The notes beneath the pieces were generated by a model that was not told the origin of the DNA, searched no databases, and worked only from the letters and a program-made list of their open reading frames with translations. Position numbers and translations under genes: made by a program. From positions 558,001 to 622,000 of the forward strand of contig CM019708.1 in the NCBI GenBank assembly GCA_009760885.1: DNA of 64,000 bases. Direction: 5' to 3'. This stretch comes from Achatina immaculata (Eukaryota > Mollusca > Gastropoda > Stylommatophora > Achatinidae). Shown piece by piece: positions 21,601 to 31,619 of this stretch (positions are counted from its first letter, which is position 1; each line of letters opens with the position of its first letter).

Positions 21601-22117
21601 ACTTGGAGAAAGGAAAATATGACAATGTTCAGAGACAAGGGATACACATAGAAGGAACCAGAGAATAATTCCAAGAACAGTGATAACTGGAGAGCCTTTA
21701 TCCGTGGCCTGTACTCTCGAGGGAGTGAAAGATGATGATGATGATGATGATGATGCGTATTCTGATAGCTTTCCAATTTTTCTGATTGTTTCTAAATTCT
21801 TGGGGGATTTCATTTACATGTACATTTCTTAACTTCGTTGTCTTTCTTATCTTTTAATGAATATAGCTTTTATGTTCCTGTTTCGTAGTCCCATATCCTG
21901 GTTTTAGGTCTTGTAAAGCTTTCTAAACTTTATATCTTTCTATCTCATCCTCTACAGATGCCCAAGAATAGAGACCCTCTCAGTTTTCTATAAATTTAAA
22001 GATTCGCCTTCTAATGCACACCTGCAGCACGCCATTGAGAAGGCTCTCGAAAGCAAGTCCAGCTGCCGCCTTCGAAGACTGGAAATTAACGACAAAACCT
22101 ACATTTATGGCAGATAA
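11545..22117 (+). CDS. FBXO39: F-box only protein 39-like, seven coding exons
   Basis: Join of 11545-11806, 13339-13575, 14785-14934, 16322-16524, 17688-17825, 20365-20447 and 21958-22117 gives 1233 nt, or 410 residues plus stop. Every junction is GT-AG and the phases agree across all six introns. Residues 12-53 are an F-box ([18 protein letters not shown]...[17 protein letters not shown]). The rest is a leucine-rich-repeat-like body that lines up with vertebrate FBXO39 (about 440 residues) almost without gaps, for example [20 protein letters not shown] and [19 protein letters not shown]. By family knowledge the F-box binds SKP1 in an SCF ubiquitin ligase and the C-terminal body chooses the substrate, which is unknown. 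The start could instead be the ATG at 11554, and an upstream non-coding exon is possible. A polyadenylation signal candidate aataaa lies at 22283. Introns are invaded by repeats but the coding frame is intact, so the gene looks functional. FBXO33 and other F-box/LRR relatives are the alternatives. Confidence 0.8.
12010..12350 (-). mobile_element. LINE tail fragment in intron 1
   Basis: Minus-strand frames give [18 protein letters not shown], then [12 protein letters not shown] and [12 protein letters not shown], the Cys/His-rich segment that follows RNase H in jockey-type LINE ORF2 proteins. There is a stop after CPCGN and the frame is otherwise degraded. Confidence 0.7.
12580..12626 (+). repeat. 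(CT)n microsatellite in intron 1
   Basis: An interrupted ctctct tract. Simple repeat. Confidence 0.9.
12960..13200 (+). mobile_element. Penelope-like arm remnant in intron 1
   Basis: Diverged copy of the Penelope arm at 33431-33969. It shares tagtattcatgtgaatttat, the ttcttcatcctatgtgttat region, a gaaacatcacaac box, aattaataaagctgttctta and the cttcgtgtatag end. The hammerhead-like core seen at 33846 is eroded here. Confidence 0.7.
13339..13575 (+). CDS. FBXO39: FBXO39-like coding exon 2
   Basis: Flanked by gtctacag and /gtatgtg. The exon enters and leaves in phase 1. It encodes an LRR-like stretch with [20 protein letters not shown] and [20 protein letters not shown], matching the corresponding FBXO39 segment in spacing of leucines. 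Confidence 0.8.
13576..14784 (+). other. Intron 2, no recognised element
   Basis: An open frame at 13675-14001 has no recognisable domain and needs no explanation beyond chance. A poly-T tract lies near 14531 and a short (GAT)n run near 14740. Nothing else was identified. Confidence 0.4.
14785..14934 (+). CDS. FBXO39: FBXO39-like coding exon 3
   Basis: Acceptor cttgtctag, donor /gtaata. Phase 1 on both sides, completing the Gly codon shared with exon 2. It encodes [20 protein letters not shown] and [16 protein letters not shown]. Confidence 0.75.
14968..16187 (+). repeat. 33-bp satellite filling intron 3 (about 37 units)
   Basis: The unit is close to gttgagtctagttttatgtg plus tggtagtgtaagt. 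Two main variants differ as gagtctagt and gagtgcagt. Between about 15590 and 16040 they alternate in a three-unit pattern, giving a ~99-bp higher-order repeat. The array takes up nearly all of the intron between exons 3 and 4. Open frames of 264 and 120 codons arise because 33 is a multiple of three. Confidence 0.95.
16322..16524 (+). CDS. FBXO39: FBXO39-like coding exon 4
   Basis: Acceptor cattttctag, donor /gtgagt. It enters in phase 1 and leaves in phase 0. It encodes [20 protein letters not shown], then [13 protein letters not shown] and [19 protein letters not shown], which match FBXO39 in both length and hydrophobic pattern. Confidence 0.8.
16525..17687 (+). other. Intron 4, no recognised element
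   Basis: Contains a short poly-G run at 16736-16749. No transposon, array or RNA gene was recognised. Confidence 0.4.
17688..17825 (+). CDS. FBXO39: FBXO39-like coding exon 5
   Basis: Acceptor cttaccttccacag, donor /gtaacc, phase 0 at both ends. It encodes [20 protein letters not shown] and [15 protein letters not shown]. Upstream acceptors at 17528 or 17568 are weaker choices: the first adds about 53 residues absent from the family, and the second breaks the phase. Confidence 0.7.
17990..18800 (+). repeat. Degenerate tandem array in intron 5
   Basis: Units around 20-50 bp based on aaggctgatgacaaggaaga and ctttatgagactgatgagat, with many substitutions and length changes. The left part has a shorter unit (tgaggctgataagaaaagta). 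It appears to be an old minisatellite that has drifted. Confidence 0.8.
19186..19790 (+). mobile_element. LINE family A 3' fragment in intron 5
   Basis: 5'-truncated copy beginning at [14 protein letters not shown] and running through [35 protein letters not shown] and [20 protein letters not shown]. It ends with the family-A 3' signature (gaagtttaacggcacgggaa). It has frameshifts near 19260-19490. It lies in sense with the F-box gene but outside its exons. Confidence 0.85.
20365..20447 (+). CDS. FBXO39: FBXO39-like coding exon 6
   Basis: A short exon between tcctacag and /gtacgg. It enters in phase 0 and leaves with two bases of an Arg codon. It encodes [20 protein letters not shown] and CVASVMK. 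It is too short to show as an open frame of its own but fits the family alignment exactly. Confidence 0.75.
21470..21748 (+). mobile_element. LINE C-terminus in intron 6, (GAT)n tail
   Basis: Encodes [38 protein letters not shown], a stop, then [17 protein letters not shown], and ends in (gat)n. This is the conserved end of RTE/CR1-type LINE proteins. Only about 280 bp are retained. Confidence 0.8.
21958..22117 (+). CDS. FBXO39: FBXO39-like terminal coding exon 7
   Basis: Acceptor catcctctacag. The first base completes the Arg codon from exon 6. It encodes [33 protein letters not shown] and [12 protein letters not shown], then TAA at 22115-22117. Confidence 0.8.
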
Positions 22118-22282
22118 GGTTAACACCAAAAACAGAATATTCTGGGCAACCACGAAAACCTACACCATTGCATAAGATGATACCTCAGTCCTTCAGTAGC
22201 AAGTCCTGTGTGCTTTTTTGACCAACACATAAATATTATACAGATAATGAAATACGTTCACAATAATATCGTCAACTGATAT

Positions 22283-22288
22283 AATAAA
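22283..22288 (+). promoter_or_regulatory. Candidate polyadenylation signal of the F-box gene
   Basis: The hexamer aataaa lies 166 bases after the stop codon of the FBXO39-like gene. The position is plausible, but AT-rich sequence makes chance occurrence common. Confidence 0.35.
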
Positions 22289-22554
22289 AACTGTAAAACA
22301 TAAGGCAAACATATTCTGTTGTTTATAACTTCATCAGACAAAACATCGGTTCTGGGGTGGCTGGTTGGCTGGCTGGTTGGTTGGTTGGGTGGGTGGTCAG
22401 AATGCAGCAGGTGTAACTGACAGGGTACAGCTGATCTCAACTTGTCCTGTCTTCTCGTCCGGACACAGAATTTGGTCTCCTCACAGCAAACGTGACAGCA
22501 GAATCGACGTTAAGAAGATGAGTACTACAGAACAAGTATTACTCCTCGTTTTTA

Positions 22555-22660
22555 GAACTGTCAGTCATTTGCATGTCCCTTGCGTGACTTTGCCTCCCTA
22601 ACAGCTCTCCTGTAGGGCTCTCGGTTGTAAGCAAGATGCTCTTCTGCTGATACATCCATC
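22555..22660 (-). mobile_element. LINE family B 3' fragment
   Basis: Reverse complement of the family-B end: the sequence catttgcatgtcccttgcgt followed by gactttgcctccctaacagc and ggttgtaagcaagatg mirrors 3475-3565. Coding content is only the last 30-35 codons. Confidence 0.75.
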
Positions 22661-22854
22661 ATTATAGAACTTACCGACGACAAATATGCAGCAGAAATGA
22701 ATCAACAGAGAAGTAATTCTGCAGAAATATGCAACATATCGCCTTGGCGTTCAAAGAAACGAGCAAAGCAAAACGTAATTCTAAGAGAATTTGTGGAAAA
22801 CATGAAGCTAGGCTAAACTGAAAACTGCTGCTGTAGATGCGACTGCATAAAAAG

Positions 22855-23545
22855 CTGAGTGATCTAAGTGCCATGCCGCGTGGCGTAGGCGGTCATTTCT
22901 CTCCATAACTCTGTCTTTTGCGTTGATTATGAGATTCGCCGGTGACTTTCTTCCTAGCCACACTGACAGCCCATCCAGTAACTTCTCTCTCTCAGTCTTC
23001 CTTTTTCTCTTCTGTCAATTTTTCCAGTTGCAAAGTGTGTTCCAGTTTTCCTCTTCTCGGGAAATGTCCTATAAATCTCACTTGTCTGCCACTGATCTTT
23101 GCTATAATTTGCTTTTTAACTCCTGCCTCTCTTAAGACTTCTTCATTGGTTTTCTTGGCTGTCCATGGTACCTTCAACATCCTTTTTATAAACCACATTT
23201 CCATGGCTTCCATTTCTCGCTGTACTCTCTTATTCATAGACCATGCTTCACACTCATAAGACAGAACTGGTTCGTGTAACATTTAAGTACTCTGAATCTT
23301 GTTTCAATTGATATGGATCTGTTGCACAAGATGTGTCTCATTTTCCGGAATGCTGACTTGGCCTGAGCACGTCTGTTTGTTATTTCTTTGTGACATTTCC
23401 CATCACTTGTTATAATCGCTCCTAAGTACTGGAATCTTACACTTACTCCTTTTGTTTCATCTATACTGAGAGACAAATAGAAGCACTGGACGTTTTCTTG
23501 TGGTATACGCTGGCATGAACCTAATAAGAACTTAAACATTACCTT
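22855..23545 (-). mobile_element. LINE remnant (RT thumb and C-terminus)
   Basis: Minus-strand frames carry VRFQYLGAIITSDGKCHKEI, RAQAKSAFRKMRHILCNRSI and, after a frameshift, EAMEMWFIKRMLKVPWTAKK with RQVRFIGHFPRRGKLEHTLQ. These are the typical post-RT region of an endonuclease/reverse-transcriptase LINE. The 3' end reads NAKDRVMERNDRLRHAAWHL. No RT active site remains. Confidence 0.8.
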
Positions 23546-23874
23546 GATATATTGTGGATGTCACGTACACAGACACCTTTCCCTTATACTGGCCCTCTAA
23601 TTCTGGTAGGGCGATATCGTCCCGCCTGTTAAAAATAAATTACATTACTAAAAGAGCCACGGTAATCTTTTACATTACGAAACAAAATAAGAAAAAACTT
23701 AGCACAAGAAAACCACTTTCAGTATATACGAATAATATCATGTTGTAAATGATGTTATAAATATGAAATACTGTATATCACAATACAAATACAAATTGTA
23801 TCACGTTAGAAATATGGATTATATCAGGATAAGGCAACTAGGATTTACGAAGCAGCCGGGTGAATATGTCTGAA

Positions 23875-24535
23875 TATGCATCTTAGACGTGACCATTAGA
23901 TTCAACGGAAAAAAAAAGAAAAGAAAAATCTCTGTTGGAACAAGAGAAGTTGAAGATGTAGAACATTTTAAATACATGGAAAGTCGCATTTCAGTAGACA
24001 GTAACATCAAGAAGGAAATATCCACAAGAACTGTACAGGTTTCCCAGGCCTTTAATAAATTAGCAAACGTATAGGAATCGCCCATCTCTATACGAACCTC
24101 AAGATCAAAATCTATAATTTTAATTTATATTCTGTTATATGCAGTCGAAACACGGAGAACCAACTGGAGGATCGAAAATAGTTTGAGAGGATCTGAAGGA
24201 AGATGCCTTAAGAAAATCTAAGAGTACAATGAGAAGAAAACGTAAGAAAGGAGAAAATAACGAACAGGCATTGAGAACAAAAGACGAAGGTGGAAATAGC
24301 TGGGCCGCATCCTACGAATTTAAACTATACTACCTTGACTTGAACACCTCAAGAGAAAAGAAAGGGGCAGGTCACTATGGGCATGGAGACGTACAATACA
24401 GGAAGAACTAAAGGAAGCGAGAAAGACATGGTTTGACGTATCCCGATTTGGTCAAGATATGATTGGCTGGGGAACATTTGATAATGCCTTAAGCTCCACT
24501 GGGAGTGCAGAGGACTGATGATGATGATACATATA
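23875..24535 (+). mobile_element. LINE remnant ending in (GAT)n
   Basis: Encodes GTREVEDVEHFKYMESRISV, EISTRTVQVSQAFNKLANV and, after several frame breaks, ARKTWFDVSRFGQDMIGWGT and FDNALSSTGSAEDD running into (gat)n. A different family from A and B by sequence. Confidence 0.75.
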
Positions 24536-24734
24536 AAACTTGTCTTGTAATAAATATGAATTATACTATGGTTCATATATGAATCATATGACGTTATAAT
24601 TAAGAATATTCCAGTATAAATTATATCACGCTATAAATAATCAAAAACTGAAAGAAAAAGAACATATTCCACTGTGTCTAGGTCGACTTGTAACTGAATG
24701 ACTTCAGAAGACTTCGTCATCACACACAGAAGGA

Positions 24735-26710
24735 ACGAACGAACGAACATACTTTATTTTGCACGCAGGCCCGTCTGACATTCTGCCCTTCTGGAAGAAA
24801 CTCAAGATGGGAAAAAGCACTCAGTGAGTCATTTGCTTGTCCCTTGTGGAACTTTGCCTCCCTACAGCTCTCCTGTAGGCCTCTCGGTTGATGCCTCCAT
24901 TTGCAGATCATCAACGATGTCTTGCAGCCATCTTCGCCTTGCTCTTCCTCTTCCTTTTTCCCAATATGTACCCTTCCAAGACGGTCTTCTCTTAACGTTT
25001 AATACGTCCAAAATATTTAAGTTTTCTCTGTTTAATCTTCCTTACTAGCCAGCCTTCTTCAGTATTATGTTCTTGTAGTATTTGCTTTTTTTTGTGTCCA
25101 TGATATTTGAAGGTCTCTTCTGTAGGATTTACATTCAACGGCATTTATATGTTTCTCAAGTGTTTTGTTAAGTGTCCAGGTCTCACAAGCATATGTTGCG
25201 ATGGGAAAGATGCATGCCCTTAAAAGTCTTATTTTTGTAGTTCTGTCTGCTCCTCTCTTCAGCTTCTTTAGTTGTTTTATTTATTTATTTTTTGAAGAGC
25301 GATAGATGTCCTCCTTTTAATTTCCCTCTATTTCCATTATTATTAGTAATGATCCAAGATATTCAAAACTCTCCACTCCTTTAATTTTTTCCTAATTGAT
25401 ATATATTTAAGCTGCCTTATTTGTCTTGTCAGCTGTCATCAATTTAGTTTTCTTTGCATTAAGATAAATGTTTTTGCTCTTCACTGTTCTTACGGACTGA
25501 AATAATAATTTTTTCCATTCATTTGCGTGTTATGGACAGCAATAACATCACCATATCTAATCTCTGGTATTTCATAACCTCTAATTGTTATGGCATCGTA
25601 ATATTCTTTGTCTATATCTTCTCTAACATTCCTCATTATATTTTCAGTATACAAGTTACGTAAAAAAGTAAATCAACAGTATGCACCCCTGACGGACCCC
25701 TTGTTTTATGTAAAACCAAAATGAAGACGCTTGTCCGAAATCAGCGACCCATAGCTGACCAAGACCCTGTCCCACCTCTCCGTGGTACCCCTGGCTAACG
25801 GGTCAGGGATCGCCATAGTCCCCATGGTAGTGGAGTCTGCTAAAGAAGCATTGCATACCCCCTGCTTTATAGCTGTACTCCGGGACTGAAAACGTAGCTG
25901 CCATGACCCTCTCCAGTGCTGATACGATGCTGTGCCTCAACACCTACACAGCGTCGGGTGCAAAGAACACCAGCTCGCAATTACAGGGAGTTCTTTCAAG
26001 TACAAGTACAATATCACACCAAGTTGTTGTTTCATCATTTATTCTCATTGCTGCCTGCTGGCCTAGTTACAGCAGTGATATTAATTGTGTCAGATGTGTT
26101 GGAAATCTTTTTTTTTCATTATTTCCCACCGCTTCTGGTGTTGTACACAGTCATATGCTTGTGAATAGTCTATAAAAGATAAATATAGATTCACATTAAA
26201 TTCTCTGCATTTCTCTGTCATTAATCTTATGTTGAAAATATGATCTCTTGTTCTCTTCCTTGTCTAAAACCAGCTTGGATCATACTGGTTTCTCCTCCTA
26301 TTTTCTTTCCAAGTCTATCCATTATGATTTTTAACATAATTTTACTGGCATAACTAATCAGAGCAACAGTTCTGTAGTTTGTGCATAATTTCAAATTACC
26401 CTTTTTCGACAGTGATATGGCCAAATACCTGATTGCCATATCTTTTTACATAGTGCATGATATATTGTAGCACATTCCTTTCCTTCTGGCTTAATTAGTT
26501 CAGCTGTTATCTCATCATATCCCAGTGATCTACTATTTTCATATTCTTTACTGCCCATAAAACTTTTTCTATTGTCGGTTCTGGTTCTTTCTCCTCCAAT
26601 AATAATTCGCTCTGTTGATTTTCCCTTCACATTCAGTCGTATCTACATTTCTCTGCAATAGTCCTTCCATCTTTCTAGAATTTCCTCTGTCTTTGTCAAG
26701 GTCTTCCCTT
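24735..26710 (-). mobile_element. LINE family B, longest copy, split by a SINE-like insertion
   Basis: From the 5' side (26710) the minus strand encodes a pre-RT segment (SLGYDEITAELIKPEGKECA), RT block 2 (LCTNYRTVALISYASKIMLK), IQAGFRQGR, and a motif-A region FIDYSQAYDCV near 26170. The coding sequence is then broken by the ~315-bp element at 25719-26012. It continues downstream to GRVHIGKRKRKSK, the family-B C-terminus, and a 3' untranslated end (gggcagaatgtcagacgggc) finishing in (GTTC)n at 24730-24750. Many stops and frameshifts; no ADD box was found in frame. Confidence 0.8.
25719..26012 (-). mobile_element. ~315-bp SINE-like element, copy 1
   Basis: Read on the minus strand it begins gaactccctgtaattgcgag and ends ggacaagcgtcttcat. 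It shares most of its length with the copies at 50941-51257 and 60946-61259. It is inserted inside the family-B LINE, so it is younger than that LINE. No clear target-site duplication was seen for this copy. Confidence 0.8.
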
Positions 26711-26787
26711 GACACAGCACAGACTCCAGAAGAGGAAAACAATAACGAAGGAGAAGAGAAGATAGTATCTGTAGACTTGGAGGTGAA

Positions 26788-26972
26788 CCTGTTTAATATC
26801 TACATACTGAATTGCTTTTAGTATAATGTTTTACAATATCTACATACTGCATTGCGTTTAGTATATTGTTTTACAATATCTTCATACTGAATTGCTGTTA
26901 GTATAATGTTTTACAATATCTACATACTGAAATGCGTTTAGTGTAATGTTTTACAATATCTACATACTGAAT
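26788..26972 (+). repeat. 40-bp tandem array (about 4.6 units)
   Basis: The unit is caatatctacatactgaatt plus gcttttagtataatgtttta, with small differences per copy. Confidence 0.9.
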
Positions 26973-27614
26973 GATGTTTCGTGTGGAGAGTTGCACATAT
27001 ACATAATTATGGATGTTTGGTGTGTCGTTATACAATATCTGCTTAAATTTGTACGAAGAAGTCTGTCCTTTCACCAGGTGCGTCCGTCCACCGAGTGGCG
27101 GGTGGTGGGTCGACCTCTAGATACAGAGGCCAGCTGTGAATATCTGAATAAACAGCAGCAGACGAAAACAGGTACCCTGCTGTCTTGTGGGTCAGTCTCT
27201 TTAGACAAAGGCCAGGGGAGAAAAACATATAGACACCGGGCGAAAGGGAAATAGGGGAAACCACTGCCGTACCATCATTCCCTTGTCAAACCATGCGTCA
27301 CAATCTATGAATAAGAGCAACTGCATAAATGGATGCTCCAACTGAGCAGTTTCGCCCGGTGGGGTTCGTGATCCACGCCAGGTAAACAATGAGCTTATTA
27401 ATAAAAATCTGGTAAGAAATGATTTAGAAGTTTCCAGGGCTCAACATTCAGTACATGAGAGAAAATGTAGTATCGCACGAGATTCTGTAGTGGAAGATAG
27501 ATTAAGGTTAGAACGAGTTGTGCAATTGTTTATGGCGTGCAAAAGTAGGAAACACTGGATTGTTGGGCTGTAGCAAATGATAAAACTGATTTTAGAGAGG
27601 GCAAGAGAGAGTCT
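26973..27614. other. Intergenic sequence, nothing recognised
   Basis: No confident coding, RNA or repeat feature. Short overlapping open frames on both strands lack recognisable domains. Confidence 0.35.
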
Positions 27615-27848
27615 GATAGCTGAGAACCAACAAGACCTGCAAAATCTCTTGGATAAAGTGGCCAAAGAAAGTGAACAGAAAGGCCTTACTTTGAACATCA
27701 AAAGACAGAGACTATGGTTATATCTAAGAAACAGAATCCACCAGCATGCAATATTAAATTAAACGGAACTATTCTAAAGCAGATGCAGAAATTCAAATAC
27801 CTTGGAGCAGTAATAACTTCAGATGGGAAATGCACAACAGAAACTAGT
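27615..27848 (+). mobile_element. LINE family C fragment
   Basis: Encodes LIAENQQDLQNLLDKVAKES, EQKGLTLNIK and, after a one-base frame break, MVISKKQNPPACNIKLNG and FKYLGAVITSDGKC. It stops abruptly at 27848, where an oppositely oriented Ty3/gypsy fragment begins. The better copy is at 39530-40455. Confidence 0.85.
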
Positions 27849-27849
27849 G

Positions 27850-28735
27850 TCTATTGTGCTTTTCTTTATACCTGGCCAAAGGAACACTATCAGAACTCGA
27901 AGAAGAGTTAACTCCCGAAGGGGCCACCATGGATGTGGGCCCATCCATACCTGAAAGGGGAGTACTCTTCGTCCCAAATCTTTTATAAAGCTCCTGAAGA
28001 GGAACAGAGGCCTCTAAAGAGGATCCATCCCGTTCATTACGAACATCCCTCAACAAGTGTGGAAGGGCATCGCCAATCCCTCCTGCACGTGTGTCAACAC
28101 TGCTGACATCAGATTCAACGTTGTCGGCATTGCTACCACTGCAATCAGTTCCTTCCTCCAATGGTGGAAGAACGAATCGCGCTGAACGCAAACTATACAG
28201 TTTATTCTAAGGAGGCTCCCTCCACTGGACCTCCACTTTGTGTATGTCATTTGCATGAACCGAGTGGGTTCTCCCGTCAGCCTGGTTCTTGATCAGGAAG
28301 GTAACCGGAGACAAACGCTTCAGCACCGTATAAAACGGGGCCCACCGCGCATCTAACTTAGAATGGCGTGCATGGATTCTATACGCTACATTGTCTCCCA
28401 CTGAAATGTTTGGCAGTGTCACACGTTCATTGTAGCTCGCTTTCTGTCTGGAGCGAGACTTATTTAACTGGCGAAATACTTGAAAGAACGTACGGTGCTG
28501 TTGCATCAACCTGATCTCAGTAGGGTCCTCCCCATAGTGCTGAACATGGGGGAGGGGGGCAACAAATTATCCAGGGGTAGCCAAGGGTGCCTGCCATATA
28601 AAAAGAAGGGAGACACCCCAGTACTTTCATTCACGTTCACACGAATGGCCCCCACTGCCATTGGTAAGATCACATCCCACATCTGTGGAATCTCGTGCAA
28701 CCCGAGACAAAGCAGATGGACTCTACTCACAAACA
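27850..28735 (-). mobile_element. Ty3/gypsy-type LTR retrotransposon pol fragment (integrase C-terminus)
   Basis: From 28735 on the minus strand: integrase core end (MWDVILPMAVGAIRVNVNES, TGVSPFFLYGRHPWLPLD), then after a frameshift near 28510 the C-terminal domain (HRTFFQVFRQLNKSRSRQKA, VGDNVAYRIHARHSK, KRLSPVTFLIKNQADG). A stop at 28207 is followed by an open tail containing RSARFVLPPLEEGTDC. By family knowledge integrase inserts the element DNA. This copy lacks the zinc-binding N-terminus and most of the catalytic core. No LTR was identified beside it. Confidence 0.8.
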
Positions 28736-28740
28736 GCTGA

Positions 28741-30220
28741 TTACTTTAGAAGATAACTCATTTTATACAAATGTTCCAATTCTCAGATGAGTTATCTATC
28801 TTGCATCCTAACATCCAATATACTGCTATAGTTTTTCTCCATTGGAGGGAAATCTTATGTTGTTTTTCGGGAGTGAAGTGTTGGATTCAGTGTGTAATTC
28901 TTGAATTGTAAGCATGTGAGTTTTGTATTTTCCTTTCATAATATGGCTCCGTTCTTATAAGGCGAAGTTGCTTTCACAGGTAAGTTTTGTTGTTGTATTG
29001 ATATCTCTGCCGTGTGGCATCAGTATTTTCTTCCTCCTAACTTCACCCTTCACTCTAACCATCAATAAACGTGTGTTGTCTGTTGTAAATCTACGCCACT
29101 GGCTTCGTTGGAATTCTCATTTGTTCGACAAAGATATGTGAACGGTCACGCAAAGGGCAAGGGGCGTACGACCTTGACCGGAGCGTCATCGTCCACGTGA
29201 TCCTGTAGCTGGCGGGGTGGCGGGGGAATAAATAGTTAGGAACACAGATCGAAATCAGTGTAGAGGAGGCAATGGCCGGGGAAGCTTGTGTCGTTGTGCT
29301 TAGTTATCTTCTCCTGCGCCGACCTCATGTGGTTGTGTAGTGTATAATCAGATGTGGTTTAGGGTATTTGTGTCATTATGTGTAGACGATATTGTGTTGA
29401 TTCCATGATGATTGCTGCGTATTAATATAAACATAATTGTATTATGCCTTTTTATGTAGGTGGCAAGATCAGGTGCATTCGCACATAGTGGAAGCAGGCA
29501 TTAGCAGGGGGCTGCAATATAAGTGCGATAGCACATAGTGTTGAAGTATGTCTTGACAGCCAGAGCTGCAAGATAAAGTGCGACAGCACATATAGATCTG
29601 ACATAGAAAGTGTGGTATAGTCGTGGTGGATGCCACAGATAAGGGCCAGTGAGCTGAGGACCCCGGTACCAAGAGAACGATGTACATATTGAGGGCCTTG
29701 AGAAGGCATTATTAATGTTATTATTTTGGCTTACATTGCAATGGCATCGATTAATTGTTACCACATTGTTGCCTTTTGATTGATACTAATTGCAGTCACA
29801 TTGTTGCCATTTATGATGAATGATTGTACTTTATGTCACGTGGACTGTAGTTTCCAGTGTTGTGGTTGTTGTTTCTGTGTGGGATTAAATTGTTAGATAT
29901 TATTGAATTCCGACTTTTGTGATCTGTACTTCATGCCTTGTTGTATTGAGTTAAAGCTTTAGAATAGAGAGCATTGGCATACTATATACCAAGGAAGGGA
30001 GAACCTGGGTTGGCGGTCATGATGGGGGGAGTTAGATTGGCCCCCACTACGTTAGTACATGGCCAAAGATAATGACTGAGGATAAAATGCTGATAAACAT
30101 GTTTACAAATGTTTGATATCGGAAGATTGCCAGTTTATAATCAAGTTGTATTCGATGTTGTTCTAGAGGGTTGAGTCGCATGCCTGGGTGTTTTTGTATG
30201 TTTCTAAATATATATATATA
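28741..30220. other. Non-coding sequence with weak repeats
   Basis: A small hairpin (agataactcat ... atgagttatct) lies at 28750-28795. Two to three degenerate ~55-bp repeats (gtgcgatagcacatagtg and relatives) lie at 29470-29600. A GC-rich stretch at 29150-29240 precedes a TATA-like aataaatag and could be an old LTR of the gypsy fragment, but no second copy is visible to confirm it. Confidence 0.3.
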
Positions 30221-30224
30221 TATA

Positions 30225-30378
30225 TATTCTTACATCTTACATCCTTCCGATGCCGTTAAACGTCACATAGGGCTCGTGCATAGTTATCTGCCAAGTTTTG
30301 CTATTTTCGGCGAGTTTTTCAACTTCATCAAGGGCCAAGGATATTATGCCCACTAAACTGGCTTTATCTTAACAATGT
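30225..30378 (-). mobile_element. LINE family A 3' end
   Basis: Matches the terminal ~150 bp of family A in reverse (catccttccgatgccgttaa followed by acgtcacatagggctcg). Flanked by (TA)n and (TG)n microsatellites. Confidence 0.8.
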
Positions 30379-30381
30379 GTA

Positions 30382-30399
<18 letters not shown>

Positions 30400-30412
<13 letters not shown>

Positions 30413-31010
30413 TCTTTAGCTATAATAGCAACAATTTGAGATATGCATGTGACATTGTTCTAATAGCAGAAAGCGAAATTAATCTGCAGGAACTTGTGAA
30501 TACGATTACTGAAGAGAGGTTTACAGCTAAACAGCAACAAGAGAGAAACAATGGTAATAAAGAAAATAATAAGCATACCAACGTGCAACATCCTTTCTAA
30601 CGGAAAGACACTGACGCAGGTAAACAACTTCAGATACCTTGGAACAACAATAACAGCTGATGGCAAGTGCACAAATGAAGTAAAGTCAGGAATAGTTATG
30701 GCACATGTAGCTTTTTATGATATGAAGAAGATACTAACAAATAAAAAAAATATTCCTGTAAGTGATGAAAAGGCTATTACAATGCTATACAGAACCAATA
30801 TTGCTATATGGTTGTGAAACTTGGACAGTCAACAAGAATATGAGAATGAAACTGGAAACAAACAGAGATGTGGTTTTGGAGAAAGATGTAACAAACACAC
30901 TGGACATAAGGAAAAACAAACGAAGAGGTTCACAAAAACAAAAACAAAAAATTCAAAATAACGAAAGTTTCTATAGGGTTTCTGCATAAGTTGATCAGAT
31001 GTATACTAAC
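30400..31010 (+). mobile_element. LINE remnant related to family C
   Basis: Encodes LRYACDIVLIAESEINLQEL (a mutated active-site region: YACD where YADD is expected), then NNFRYLGTTITADGKCTNEV, MLYRTNIAIW / EPILLYGCETWTVNKNMRM and MKLETNRDVV across frameshifts. 5'-truncated and inactive. Confidence 0.75.
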
Positions 31011-31145
31011 TCAATAAAGTAAAATTTCCCAGTTTATATCTGTCTGTTTAATTGAATACTTTTTTTTTGTCTTGATCTATATAAGTTATGTGCAGTTTCT
31101 GATTGTATTTGTTGATTTTTCTGATACTTGCTTGTTATGATTATT

Positions 31146-31590
31146 CAACTCAAATATATAATCCGTTACCTCATTTATGTATGTGAAAGCTGGAAAGCAA
31201 CTAAAGAAATAGACACGAAATTAGACTTTTGAAAACATATGCTATAAAGTGGAACAAATTCAAGAACAAGACAGAGATAAGACAGATGAGCAAACAACAG
31301 CCTGTCTCATGAATGAAAAGAAAAAGAAGATGGACATATGTCGGCCATGTGATGAGAAGAAACAATTAGAGAATACCAAAACAAGCTATCAAGTGGAGCA
31401 CACCAGGCCGAAGAAAAAAAAGGTCCACCACGCGAAACTCTAAAGAGGACATGTAAGAGAGGCCAGTTTAGTGAACTTAGAATCCCTTGATGGGGTTGAA
31501 AAGCTCGCCAAAACAGGACATCTTGGCAACTACCATGCTAGCCCTATGTGACGTTTAACGGCACGGGAAGGATATGATATGATATGCTTG
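31146..31590 (+). mobile_element. LINE family A 3' fragment
   Basis: Follows the family-A sequence from the tgaaagctggaaagcaacta region to the 3' signature tgtgacgtttaacggcacgg, with many indels. It lies in opposite orientation to the family-A end at 30225-30378. Confidence 0.8.
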
Positions 31591-31619
31591 TTTCAAATGT
31601 GATCAGCTAAGTCTGTTTA

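Noticed and set aside
29150..29240. LTR of the gypsy fragment
   Set aside because: TATA-like aataaatag in a GC-rich context is suggestive, but no second LTR copy, primer-binding site or TG...CA ends could be shown.
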